Positions 1 to 7,984 of a stretch of 32,397 nt of DNA are shown here, in pieces. Origin of the DNA: Verrucomicrobia bacterium 12-59-8. GTDB taxonomy: Bacteria > Verrucomicrobiota > Verrucomicrobiae > Verrucomicrobiales > Verrucomicrobiaceae. The stretch is taken from contig NCCR01000015.1 in the NCBI GenBank assembly GCA_002279765.1, forward strand, positions 1 through 32,397, written 5' to 3'. The notes under the pieces are model-generated. The model was not told where the DNA came from. It did no database searches and worked only from the letters and a program-made list of their open reading frames with translations. The translations under genes and the position numbers were made by a program. Positions within the stretch are counted from its first letter, which is position 1. Every line of letters starts with the position of its first letter.

Positions 1-646
1 GAACCACTTTGTTTGAACGGCGAAAAATGGACTGTAGTGTGGGCATGAGCAGCCGCTTTTCGATGAGCAGCTTCTGCGTGTCCGGGGGCAGGGCAGCCGT
101 GGTGGAGAGCAGGGCCTTCAGGAAGGGCTGGTCGGTGAAGGAGGAGCCTTGGGAGATGAGCAGACAGGGAGTGTTCAGCGGCAGGAGATCGCCATAACCG
201 CCGCCGCCGCTGCCATTGGCACCGATGTCGTAATCCAGATGCTCAGGATAGATGAACAGGTTGTTCGAGAGATACTGCTGGGCAAGGAAGCGATTGCCGC
301 CGGGGTCCATCATGTAAATGCGCGGCAGGCAGCCGAGCTGTGTGGCAGCGGAAGCCATGGAGCAGTTGCCCAAGGTTGGCTGGGGACGGAGCTGCGTGGC
401 GGCACCGGCAGCTTTATCATTCTCGGCACCTTTATAGACCTGCAACTGCGGGTAGAGCGCGGTGTTCAGCGGCGAATGCTGGCCATCGCGATTTTCGTAC
501 ATGATGGCCTGGAGTCCAGCCGCCGTGCCTTTGGCAAACCAGTCATTGAGCAGCCCGGCGACTTTGTCCGTTCGCAGAGTGACGGGCTGTGCGATGACAC
601 CGGTCAGCCCAAGCGTCAGAAACGCAAGGAGACGAAGGCAGGCCAT
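1..646 (-). CDS. secreted protein of unknown function (C-terminus beyond window edge)
   Basis: An open frame runs on the minus strand from an ATG at 646 off the left edge, giving 215 residues without a stop. The N-terminus (MACLRLLAFLTLGLTGVIAQ) has the charge, hydrophobic core and small residues of a Sec signal peptide, so the product is probably exported. The visible mature part contains a glycine run (NGSGGGGYG, about residues 161-169) and several Asn/Gln/Pro-rich stretches. I do not recognise a catalytic motif or family. The start is 71 bases after the stop of the large histidine kinase on the same strand, so the two could be co-transcribed. An upstream ATG near 668 is out of frame and was not used. 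The reverse-strand frame reads as a coherent secreted protein, unlike the plus-strand frames over the same bases. Function is not assigned. Confidence 0.7.
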   Translation of the reverse strand, partial: MACLRLLAFLTLGLTGVIAQPVTLRTDKVAGLLNDWFAKGTAAGLQAIMYENRDGQHSPLNTALYPQLQVYKGAENDKAAGAATQLRPQPTLGNCSMASAATQLGCLPRIYMMDPGGNRFLAQQYLSNNLFIYPEHLDYDIGANGSGGGGYGDLLPLNTPCLLISQGSSFTDQPFLKALLSTTAALPPDTQKLLIEKRLLMPTLQSIFRRSNKVV

Positions 647-717
647 GGGCGGTGTCAGCACGTCCCATTGTCACGGCAGCGCCGCAGTTCGCAAAAGGAA
701 TATGCTACAGGGAAGGT

Positions 718-3669
718 TTAGCTTTCGGGCGAGGCCAGCGGGAAACGCAGCTTGATCTCGGTGCCTTGATCGGGATGGCCCTGGACGAAGAGCTGGCCGC
801 GCATTTGGTCGGCAAACACTGCGAGGATTTTGAGGCCAAGGCCGCCGCCCTCACCGGGATGAAACCCGGCCGGCAGCCCCACACCATCGTCACGGATGAC
901 CAGCTCCCCGCTGCCCTGGGTGTAACTCAGCAGGGCGGTGACCAAGCCCTGACGGCCATGCGGATAGGCGTGCTCGAAGCAGTTCGAGAGCGCCTCGTTG
1001 AGCGTGAGTGCGAGGGGCATGAGCCACTCCTGCTCAATGGGGCCTTCCTGCACTTCCAGATGCACCTTGATCAAGTCTGACTTCACCTCGTAGCATTCAC
1101 GGAGATGCACGACGAGATCGCGCGCGAAGTCGCTGAAGGTGTCTCCCTTCCCCAATGCGACCTGATACAAATGCTGATGCAGGGCGGCGATGGCACGCAC
1201 GCGGTTCTGGCTGGAGCGCAGGGCGTTGCGGGCGTCCTGATCGCTCACGTCATTGATCTGCATGTTGAGCAGACTGGAGATGATCTGGAGATGATTTTTG
1301 ATGCGATGATGCGTCTCGGTGAGCAGGAGCTTCTCGCGCTCGAGATCGACGACCGGCCAGCGCTGGCTGGAAGGTGACACCACTTGGAAAGCCAGCGGGA
1401 TGGCGGCTTTCAGCAAGGCTGGCAGAGGCACCGGAGCCGCAGGTGCTGCTGCTGCGTTCACCGCAGGGAAATGGGAGGTGAGTTCGACCCCGCCTTCCAC
1501 CAACGCGCGCGCGCTGGTTTTCACTTCACCGCGTTTGCCATTCCCGCCAAAAAACGGCCGCGAAATGATGCGCTGCGGATGCACTGCCTGATCCGCGAGA
1601 TCCGCGAAGAAACCCGTGGCGTCTGAGGGACGGAAGAACTGATGGAGCGGCCGCCCGATGGCTGTGGCCGCCTCCAATCCAAAGACCTGCTGGGCATTCT
1701 CGGTCCAGGAGCGCACGCGGCCATTGGCGTCAGTGGTGAGCAGGACGGCGCTGGCGGGCCTGGGGGTGGCGGCAGGCATTTGAGCAATGGGTGCGATGGC
1801 AGACTCCGCAACCAGTGCGCTTGTGCCTGCGGGCTCCGTGGCTTCCTGCAGGTAGTGAATGGTGCAGTGGGTTTCCCCATGCGCATCTGGAACGGCTGAC
1901 AGGTGCAGAATGGCGCGCGAGAAAGTGCCATCGACGCGCTTGATACGCACGCCGAGCGCTTCAGCCTGCCTACCGCTGCTTTGCAGGGAGCGCAGGGCAT
2001 CACGCCGTGCCATGGCGCTGTCCGGATCCAGCCACGCATCCAGCGGATAGCGGCGCAGCTCGGACTTGGCCTGGCCGAGCAGCGCTTCGGCATGCTGATT
2101 GACTTCGAAGATGACCCCGGCCTTGTCCGTCATGACAATGGCGATGGGACTGCCCTGCATCAGCGTGCGGAGCTTGGCCTCCATGCTGCGGAGCTGCTCT
2201 TCGTGACGGGTGTGCTCGGTGGCGTCCTGAATGCTGACGAGCAGACCACCACCAGGCAATGCCATGGGGTGAAACTCCAGCTCTTTGAGCAGGCCGTCGG
2301 CGGTGGCGAGCGACAGCGTGCGCGTCAACTGACGCCTCCAGACGCTTTCACGCCAAGCCAGCACGACCTGGGCGCGGTGCTCCTCGGTAGGGCAGGCATG
2401 CGCCAGCCAGCTTTCGACGGTTTGATCGGTTTCGAGCGGACGCCCCAGCAGTCTGGCAAGACCTTCATTTTGAAACACCGGAACACCACGCTCATCGAGC
2501 ACAAAGACGCCACATGGAATGCCTTCGAGATAACTGCGCAGGCGGGCTTCACGCCTGCCAAAGGCCTGCTGCGCTTCCGCCAGAGTGCGCAGTTCCTGCC
2601 GTGCGCGTGAAAGCTCGTTCTCCATGCGCTGCAGCGCGGCTTCATCCACCGGTGCGGCAGGTGCAGCCGCAGCAGGCAGCAGCGGTGCGGGTGCAAGTGC
2701 AGGGGGCGGAGGCGTGAAGCGGGTCAGACCTTCCACCGCCGTCAGTGGAGAAAATCCCATCAGCAAAAACTGGCAGGAAAAGTCAGCCGCACCCTTGCGG
2801 GCCAGCGCTGAAACCAGCCAGCGTGATGGGGTGGCGGGGTCGGCAGAGGCATCCGTCCGAGTGATGATGCAGACCGGAGCAGGATCCTGCGTCAGCTCCA
2901 CGCGGGTTAGAGCATCGAGAGTCTGCTGGCGCAGTGCGCTGTAGTCGCGGCCTTCCCCAAACACTTCCCAGAAGCAGGTGGTGCCTTCCTGAATCCCTTT
3001 GTCCAGCGTCAGGTGTGCAGCAGCGACATTGGCACGAAGAATCGCCCCCTCCTCATTCAGCACCAGCATGGGAATGGAACAGTCCAGTGGGGCGGGAGTT
3101 TTCGCCACCGGCGGGGCGCTGTCTTGATTCTCAGAGGATGGAGTTGCTTTAGCAGCATCTTCGTCGGCTGGCGGGGGAGAGCTAAACTTCTCACAGGTGA
3201 CCATCAGGCCGCCGACTGCGGCATCACGCTTCTTGCGCCAGGGGCGTACCTCCCAGCGATAAACCAGATGGCGACCGTCAGGTCCGCTGAGGGAATCGTG
3301 CTCGCTGCGGACGATGTGTCCCTGCAACGCACGCTCATAGACCTGTCTCCAGCCTGGGTGCAGGCCCGGAAAAATTTCATACTGGCTCTTGCCGACGAGA
3401 GGCTGCACCTGCTGCAGGCCGAATTCACTGATCCACTGGCGGTTAGCCAGCATGTAGCGCATGCCACGGTCAAACATGGCCATCGCGACCGGAGCGTTCT
3501 CCACCAAGACGCCCAGCACCAACTCCATGTCCTCCGACTCATGTTTGGGGAACTCGGCGGTTCCTGGAGTACCCGCCATGCGCGGATCCCTAGCCTCGTC
3601 ACGCATCTTCTCCAGCGGCGCGGTTTGCGCCTTGGGGTGAATGACATTTCTAAGGACCGAAGATGACAT
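718..3669 (-). CDS. multi-PAS sensor histidine kinase, HisKA_2 type
   Basis: A 983-residue signalling kinase. PAS-like segments lie at about residues 48-160, 374-484, 494-609 and 639-729, separated by Pro/Ala-rich linkers (about 318-340 and 741-760). A short coiled coil (about 347-375) precedes the second PAS. The phosphoacceptor motif ETHHRIKNHLQ (His near 788) is the HisKA_2 form. The ATPase domain carries the N-box (LTLNEALSNCFEHA), G1 (DDGVGLP) and G2 (GGLGLKIL). No membrane segment is visible, so it is probably a cytoplasmic sensor of small ligands, redox or light through PAS. No response regulator lies nearby, which is common for this class. The frame continues upstream to a TTG at 3777, but the ATG at 3669 is the better start. 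A start further in (MRDEARDP, at 3606) is also possible. Autokinase function is inferred from the complete motifs. Confidence 0.9.
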   Translation of the reverse strand: MSSSVLRNVIHPKAQTAPLEKMRDEARDPRMAGTPGTAEFPKHESEDMELVLGVLVENAPVAMAMFDRGMRYMLANRQWISEFGLQQVQPLVGKSQYEIFPGLHPGWRQVYERALQGHIVRSEHDSLSGPDGRHLVYRWEVRPWRKKRDAAVGGLMVTCEKFSSPPPADEDAAKATPSSENQDSAPPVAKTPAPLDCSIPMLVLNEEGAILRANVAAAHLTLDKGIQEGTTCFWEVFGEGRDYSALRQQTLDALTRVELTQDPAPVCIITRTDASADPATPSRWLVSALARKGAADFSCQFLLMGFSPLTAVEGLTRFTPPPPALAPAPLLPAAAAPAAPVDEAALQRMENELSRARQELRTLAEAQQAFGRREARLRSYLEGIPCGVFVLDERGVPVFQNEGLARLLGRPLETDQTVESWLAHACPTEEHRAQVVLAWRESVWRRQLTRTLSLATADGLLKELEFHPMALPGGGLLVSIQDATEHTRHEEQLRSMEAKLRTLMQGSPIAIVMTDKAGVIFEVNQHAEALLGQAKSELRRYPLDAWLDPDSAMARRDALRSLQSSGRQAEALGVRIKRVDGTFSRAILHLSAVPDAHGETHCTIHYLQEATEPAGTSALVAESAIAPIAQMPAATPRPASAVLLTTDANGRVRSWTENAQQVFGLEAATAIGRPLHQFFRPSDATGFFADLADQAVHPQRIISRPFFGGNGKRGEVKTSARALVEGGVELTSHFPAVNAAAAPAAPVPLPALLKAAIPLAFQVVSPSSQRWPVVDLEREKLLLTETHHRIKNHLQIISSLLNMQINDVSDQDARNALRSSQNRVRAIAALHQHLYQVALGKGDTFSDFARDLVVHLRECYEVKSDLIKVHLEVQEGPIEQEWLMPLALTLNEALSNCFEHAYPHGRQGLVTALLSYTQGSGELVIRDDGVGLPAGFHPGEGGGLGLKILAVFADQMRGQLFVQGHPDQGTEIKLRFPLASPES

Positions 3670-3800
3670 GGAGTGATTAGTTGAGAAATTTTGAAATTTA
3701 GGTTCTCCCAAGTTATCAGCAAGGCGAAAATGCGAGGATTTGAGACTCAGTTCAGCAATAAATGAGCCGGATGACAAGTTTCATCACCGCTGATGTGCAA

Positions 3801-4241
3801 TCATTCACGATGGTAAGGTTCCCCGCGAATAATGGTGTAAGCGCGATAAATCTGCTCCATCAACATCACCCAGGCAATGTCATGCTGCATGGTGAGGGTG
3901 GAGAGCGACCAGCATAATCCGGCCTTGGCGCGAAGCTGCTGCGAGTGCCCGTCTGCACCGCCGATGACCAGACAGAGGCGCTTGCGGCCGGAAACCTCTT
4001 CATTCTCAATCCATTTTGCCATTTCAAGGCTGCGCAAGCTTCGGCCACGTTCGTCCAGCAGGATGCAGAGATCGCCTGCACACGCAGCTTCGATCTGTTT
4101 TTCCACCCGGTCTAGCGGCGCTTCCTTGATCACGACATGTTCGAAATGGCTGTAGTGCTGTAGTCTCTTCCAGTAGAGGTCCACGGCCTCTTTAACCCAG
4201 GAGTGTCCAGGCTTCCCAACAGTGATGATGCGCCATTGCAT
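3801..4241 (-). CDS. rlmH: 23S rRNA (pseudouridine1915-N3)-methyltransferase
   Basis: A 146-residue SPOUT-class methyltransferase that, in this family, methylates N3 of pseudouridine 1915 in helix 69 of 23S rRNA using SAM. The sequence shows the family hallmarks: N-terminal QWRIITVGKP, the SAM-binding loop VIGGADGHS, and the C-terminal RAYTIIRGEPYHRE ending. Length matches the usual ~155 residues. The frame has an earlier ATG at 4259, but the family normally begins at the position of the ATG at 4241 (MQWRII), so I chose that. It is separated by about 130 bases from the downstream kinase and is divergent from the lipoprotein gene across an AT-rich gap. One of the most secure calls in the window. 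Confidence 0.96.
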   Translation of the reverse strand: MQWRIITVGKPGHSWVKEAVDLYWKRLQHYSHFEHVVIKEAPLDRVEKQIEAACAGDLCILLDERGRSLRSLEMAKWIENEEVSGRKRLCLVIGGADGHSQQLRAKAGLCWSLSTLTMQHDIAWVMLMEQIYRAYTIIRGEPYHRE

Positions 4242-4409
4242 AAGGGCAAAAGCGCACATCTTGGCACATATACAAGGGGTGCATGATATTATTGCTATTT
4301 TAATAAAAATGGATTTTGTTGTTTAGCATTACCATCCTTGTTGTTGCATAATTTAAAAAGATCGTTAAAATGAGAATGCCAGTTTAAAAATTAACCGTTC
4401 GCTAAGTCT
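4242..4409. promoter_or_regulatory. AT-rich divergent intergenic region with candidate promoter for the lipoprotein gene
   Basis: This gap between rlmH and the lipoprotein gene is clearly more AT-rich than its surroundings. On the plus strand a TAAAAT (4366-4371) sits 16 bases after TTGCAT (4344-4349). That is a reasonable -10 with a weak -35, and it would give a leader of about 30 bases before the ATG at 4410. A second possible pair is TTGGCA (4261-4266) with GATATT (4285-4290). These are consensus matches by eye only. Confidence 0.3.
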
Positions 4410-5156
4410 ATGTCCCAAGCACCACATTCTTCGGTCCATCTCGTTGCAACCAGCCTTGTGACGCTCATGCTGACATCCTGTGCCGTTCCTCCCCGCGAGG
4501 CTTGGCAGGAGATTCAGAGTCGCGGTCTCTTCACCTATTACACCGGCAAACCGAGTCAGCCGCTGGGTTCGTCTGCTGGGTCCCCAACGCTGGCAAGCAG
4601 CACCACGCCGGTGCAAACTCCGAGCCCGATTGTGGGCCCTGAACGTCCAGCCACACCGCCTCCGGCCATGCTGAATGCTTCCACGATGCCTGTCGCGCAG
4701 GCCGTGCCAGACCTGCCCGGGTATGTGCGCACTCCTTTCACGAACCCGCCGCGCCTCGTCGATGTGCGCGGCATGTCTGCAGGTGCCAAAGTGGTCTGCC
4801 CCTACACGCAGCGTCCCTTCCTGGTCCCTGGCAGCGTGACAGCTTCCACCAACATTGCCGCCAGTCGTCCAAAGACACCTGCGGCTCCTGAGCGTCCGCG
4901 CACTGCGCCCGTCGATGCCAACAGCACCGTGGCTGCCATGACCAAAACCACCCCGTCTGCACCCACGACTCCGGCAGCGGCGCCAACGGCTCCTGCTCCT
5001 GATCTGCCTTACGGCTCGCCGATCGCTGGTCGTCCTGGCTTCGTGAACAGCCCGTTTGCCGCGAAACACCAACTGGTGGATGTCACAGGCCTGCCTGTGG
5101 GCATGGAAGTGAAATGCCCTTACACCGGCAAGCTCTTCCGCGTGCCCCCGCAGTAA
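4410..5156 (+). CDS. lipoprotein with two CPYT-type repeats
   Basis: A 248-residue protein that I cannot assign to a named family. Residues 1-24 form a lipoprotein signal with lipobox LTSC (Cys24), so it is predicted to be lipid-anchored. The body is rich in Pro, Ala and Thr, as in a flexible periplasmic or surface spacer. It contains two copies of a ~40-residue unit (about 101-140 and 205-247) sharing the pattern G-[YF]-V-x-[TS]-P-F, then L-V-D-V-x-G, x-V-x-CPYT and F-x-VP. Each copy has one conserved Cys in CPYT, so the pair could form a disulfide or bind a metal, but that is speculation. It is a single-gene unit, divergent from rlmH and followed by a strong terminator. The start at 4410 gives a complete lipoprotein signal. 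Confidence 0.85.
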   Translation: MSQAPHSSVHLVATSLVTLMLTSCAVPPREAWQEIQSRGLFTYYTGKPSQPLGSSAGSPTLASSTTPVQTPSPIVGPERPATPPPAMLNASTMPVAQAVPDLPGYVRTPFTNPPRLVDVRGMSAGAKVVCPYTQRPFLVPGSVTASTNIAASRPKTPAAPERPRTAPVDANSTVAAMTKTTPSAPTTPAAAPTAPAPDLPYGSPIAGRPGFVNSPFAAKHQLVDVTGLPVGMEVKCPYTGKLFRVPPQ

Positions 5157-5164
5157 CGCTGGCT

Positions 5165-5183
5165 GCTGTCAGCAACTGACAGC
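5165..5183 (+). terminator. short perfect inverted repeat before the main terminator
   Basis: GCTGTCAG and CTGACAGC form an 8-bp perfect stem with a CAA loop, followed by TCTCTTT. It lies between the lipoprotein stop and the stronger hairpin at 5191, and may act with it as a tandem terminator or as a 3'-end stabilising hairpin. Confidence 0.45.
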
Positions 5184-5190
5184 TCTCTTT

Positions 5191-5228
5191 GCCCTGTTGT
5201 GGAGAAATCCATGACAGGGCTTTTCATT
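5191..5228 (+). terminator. Rho-independent terminator of the lipoprotein gene
   Basis: A 13-bp stem (5191-5203 with 5208-5220, a few G-T pairs) closes on a GAAA tetraloop and is followed by TTTTCATTTT. The GNRA loop and U-rich tail make this a convincing intrinsic terminator. It insulates the lipoprotein gene from the mla operon downstream. Confidence 0.85.
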
Positions 5229-5289
5229 TTGACCGTCAAAGGTTCCGTTGATTTGCCTTCACGCCACAACATGCGATGATGAAGCCGTA

Positions 5290-6093
5290 ATGGATTTCAC
5301 TTCAGGCCTGCTGACCCTTCCGGGCCGCACCTTCCTCCAATTTCTGGTTTACCTCGGACAGCTCGCAGACTTGATGCGCGAGTTGATGACCGCTTTCCGT
5401 TCCGGGGTGTGGAGGTTCAGGCTCGTGGCGCAGCAGATCGTCGCCATCGGATATGGCTCGCAGGCGGTGGTCATTGTAACCGGGGCCTTCACCGGCGCAG
5501 TGTTCACCTTTCAAAGCTACGCCAAGTTCAAGGACTTCGGCTTTGAGACCACGGTGGGCGCGGTAGTCTCCGTGGCGCTCTGCCGCGAGCTTGGCCCGGT
5601 GCTGGCCGGGCTGATGGTGGCCGGCCGCGTGGGCGCTGCCATGGCCGCTGACATTGGCACCATGAAAGTCACCGAGCAAGTCGATGCCCTGCGCGTCATG
5701 GGCGTGCATCCGGTCGATTTCCTCGTCCTGCCACGTTTCCTGGCGATGATGATCTCGATGCCGTTTCTCGTGGCCGAGAGTATTTCCTTCGGCCTGTTCG
5801 CCTCCTACCTGGTGACGAGCTTCGGCTACGACATGCCCTCGGCATGGTACCTCTCCCACATGTTCGACCACACGAACATGGAGGACCTCAGCATTGGTAT
5901 GATCAAAGGCTTCGTGTTTGGCATGCTGATCACGTTGATTTCCTGCCATCAGGGATTGTCTGCGGAAAATGGTGCGGTCGGGGTCGGCCAGGGAACCACC
6001 AGTGCGGTGGTCATTTCTTCGCTCGTGCTGCTCATCGTCAATTTCTTCCTCTCCATCCTGCTCAACTACATTTTCCCGATGGGCACCGTCTAA
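5290..6093 (+). CDS. mlaE: MlaE-family ABC transporter permease
   Basis: A 267-residue inner-membrane permease of the MlaE family, which with an ATPase and an MCE protein moves phospholipids between the inner and outer membranes. The diagnostic cytoplasmic segment is present (CRELGPVLAGLMVAGRVG followed by GTMKVTEQVDALRVMGV). Several hydrophobic helices follow to the C-terminus. The open frame begins at a TTG at 5248, but the ATG at 5290 gives the usual family N-terminus and was chosen. No good Shine-Dalgarno is visible. The stop is 3 bases before the mlaF start, so the genes are almost certainly co-transcribed and probably translationally coupled. The direction of lipid transport cannot be read from sequence. 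Confidence 0.94.
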   Translation: MDFTSGLLTLPGRTFLQFLVYLGQLADLMRELMTAFRSGVWRFRLVAQQIVAIGYGSQAVVIVTGAFTGAVFTFQSYAKFKDFGFETTVGAVVSVALCRELGPVLAGLMVAGRVGAAMAADIGTMKVTEQVDALRVMGVHPVDFLVLPRFLAMMISMPFLVAESISFGLFASYLVTSFGYDMPSAWYLSHMFDHTNMEDLSIGMIKGFVFGMLITLISCHQGLSAENGAVGVGQGTTSAVVISSLVLLIVNFFLSILLNYIFPMGTV

Positions 6094-6096
6094 GTC

Positions 6097-6897
6097 ATGG
6101 CTGAACCAACCCCCAGTACGACTCCGCCCCCTGCCTCCAGCGACGGCAAGGGCCATGCTTTCATCGAGCTGAACGGCATCTATAAACGCTTTGGCAGCCA
6201 GGAGGTTCTGCGCGGCATCAACCTCAAGCTCCAGCATGGAGAAACATTGTGCATCATCGGCCCCAGCGGTGAAGGGAAGACCGTGATGATGAAACACATC
6301 ATTGGTCTGATCAAACCCGACAAAGGTGAGGTTTACGTCGATGGCGTGCATGTGAACCGGCTGAAGGAGCGCGAGATGGCCCCCATCCGCCAGAAGGTGA
6401 GCATGCTCTTTCAAGGCGCGGCGCTCTTCGACAATCTCACCGTCGAACAAAATGTGGCCTTCCCGTTGCTGGAACATGGCGTCCGTGATCGCGCAGAAAT
6501 CGACCGCCGCGTGCGCGAAGCCCTGCAGGCGGTGGATCTCGACGAACATCGCCATAAATTTCCGACCAGCCTTTCTGGAGGCATGCGCAAACGCACGGGC
6601 ATCGCCCGCGCCATCATTGACCACAGCGAGTGCATTCTCTATGACGAACCGAACTCCGGCCTCGACCCCATCGGCTCGGATGTCATTGATCAGATGATCT
6701 TGCGCATGCAGCGCCGTTTCAACATCACTTCCATCATCGTCACCCACGACATGCGCAGTGTCTTCAAGATCGCCAACCGCGTGGCCATGCTGTATCGTGG
6801 CGAGATTCGTTTTCTGGGCACGCCCGCCGAACTGCGTGAATCCTCCGATCAAATCGTGCAGGATTTCATCAACGGCCGTTCCGACATCACCGGTTGA
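6097..6897 (+). CDS. mlaF: MlaF-family ABC transporter ATP-binding protein
   Basis: A 266-residue ATPase partner of the MlaE permease. A proline-rich N-terminal tail (about residues 1-18) precedes the domain. Walker A is GPSGEGKT (about 55-62), the signature is LSGGMRKR, Walker B ends in LYDEP, the D-loop region is NSGLDP, and the H-loop is IVTHD. Two positions differ slightly from the commonest forms: E in Walker A, and N where EPTSGLDP is usual. All catalytic residues (Lys, Walker B Asp-Glu, switch His) are intact, so activity is expected. The gene starts 3 bases after mlaE and ends 33 bases before the MCE gene, which completes the operon. Confidence 0.95.
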   Translation: MAEPTPSTTPPPASSDGKGHAFIELNGIYKRFGSQEVLRGINLKLQHGETLCIIGPSGEGKTVMMKHIIGLIKPDKGEVYVDGVHVNRLKEREMAPIRQKVSMLFQGAALFDNLTVEQNVAFPLLEHGVRDRAEIDRRVREALQAVDLDEHRHKFPTSLSGGMRKRTGIARAIIDHSECILYDEPNSGLDPIGSDVIDQMILRMQRRFNITSIIVTHDMRSVFKIANRVAMLYRGEIRFLGTPAELRESSDQIVQDFINGRSDITG

Positions 6898-6930
6898 ACC
6901 CGCCCCTTTCCACCCCATTCTTCCCATCTC

Positions 6931-7980
6931 ATGATCGACAGTGACAAAAAAACCGAAATGCTCGTCGGACTCTTTCTGTTCGTCGGGCTGCTCCTGCTCG
7001 GTGGCCTCATCCTCATGTTCGGACGTGTGCGCGAAGTCTTCAAGGACACCTACCATCTGCAGGTGGCCTTTCCCAATGCCGCCGGCATCAAGGAGGGCTC
7101 GCCCGTGTTTCTCGGTGGCTCACGCGTGGGCAAGGTGGACAAAAAGCCGCAGCTCAATGAAACCTTCACCGGGGTCATTCTCGATCTGGAGCTGTTCAAG
7201 GACGTCATGGTCCCTGCCGACGCCTCCTTTGGCATTGGTTCTGCCGGCCTCATGGGAGATGCCCTGGTGGAAATCAAGCCCACCGGCAAACAAACGGATG
7301 TGTTCCTGCCGCATGATTATGACAAGATCATCGAAGGCGCAAAAGGCGGCGGTCTCAATGACCTGCAGAGCCAGGCCGAGCAGGTCGGGAAAAAAGTGGA
7401 TGTCGTTCTGGATGACGTGCGCGAAGCGCTCAAGGACGTCAAGGGTGCCATGGGCAAGGTGAACAAGGACGCCCTCTCCGATGCCACCATTCTGAATTTC
7501 AAGGAGGGCATGGAACACCTCAACAACACTCTCAAGCGGGTGGACGACAAGGTGCTGGGGGACGAAAACGCCCAGACCCTCAAGACCGCGCTCGCCGAGC
7601 TCAAGGATGCCGCCACCAGTTTCAAAAACGCGGCCAAAAACATGGAAGAGTCGAGCAAGAAACTCGGACCCATGTTTGACAAACTCGACCCCGCCATCGC
7701 CAAGGCGGACAAGGTGATGACCGAGGCGGATGCCACTCTGCAGTCCGTCAAGAAAGCCGCCGACAGATTCGCCGTCGTGGGGGCCAACATATCATCCGGC
7801 AAAGGTCTGCTCGGCGCGTTCATGAATGACCAGCGCCTGATGGCCGACTTCCGTGACTTGATTTACAACTTCAAAATCAACGGCCCGCTTTGGTACAAGG
7901 ACACGGCGGAAAAACTCCGTGCCGAGGAAGCGAAAAAGCAGCTTGAAGAAGCTCCTGCGAAACGCGGCATTTTCCGCTAA
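6931..7980 (+). CDS. mlaD: MCE (MlaD-like) substrate-binding protein of the lipid transporter
   Basis: A 349-residue protein with one N-terminal membrane helix (about 11-30) and an MCE domain (about 38-118) carrying the typical GSPVFLGGSRVGKV loop. A long C-terminal region (about 120-300) is rich in Ala, Lys, Asp and Leu and looks helical or coiled, as in MCE proteins that form hexameric rings or tubes. It is longer than E. coli MlaD (about 180 residues) and nearer the size of single-MCE proteins in other phyla. It is the last gene of the mlaE-mlaF-mlaD set. No mlaB (STAS) or mlaC (periplasmic carrier) follows, because the next gene is on the opposite strand 4 bases away. Lipid transport is inferred from family membership. 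Confidence 0.92.
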   Translation: MIDSDKKTEMLVGLFLFVGLLLLGGLILMFGRVREVFKDTYHLQVAFPNAAGIKEGSPVFLGGSRVGKVDKKPQLNETFTGVILDLELFKDVMVPADASFGIGSAGLMGDALVEIKPTGKQTDVFLPHDYDKIIEGAKGGGLNDLQSQAEQVGKKVDVVLDDVREALKDVKGAMGKVNKDALSDATILNFKEGMEHLNNTLKRVDDKVLGDENAQTLKTALAELKDAATSFKNAAKNMEESSKKLGPMFDKLDPAIAKADKVMTEADATLQSVKKAADRFAVVGANISSGKGLLGAFMNDQRLMADFRDLIYNFKINGPLWYKDTAEKLRAEEAKKQLEEAPAKRGIFR

Positions 7981-7984
7981 GGCT

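Noticed and set aside
149..721. Plus-strand open frame over the first gene
   Set aside because: The minus-strand frame has a signal peptide and reads as a secreted protein; the plus frame has no features.
5302..7056. A 584-codon open frame on the minus strand across mlaE, mlaF and the start of mlaD
   Set aside because: His/Asp/Glu-rich composition typical of an antisense shadow; the plus-strand genes have clear families.
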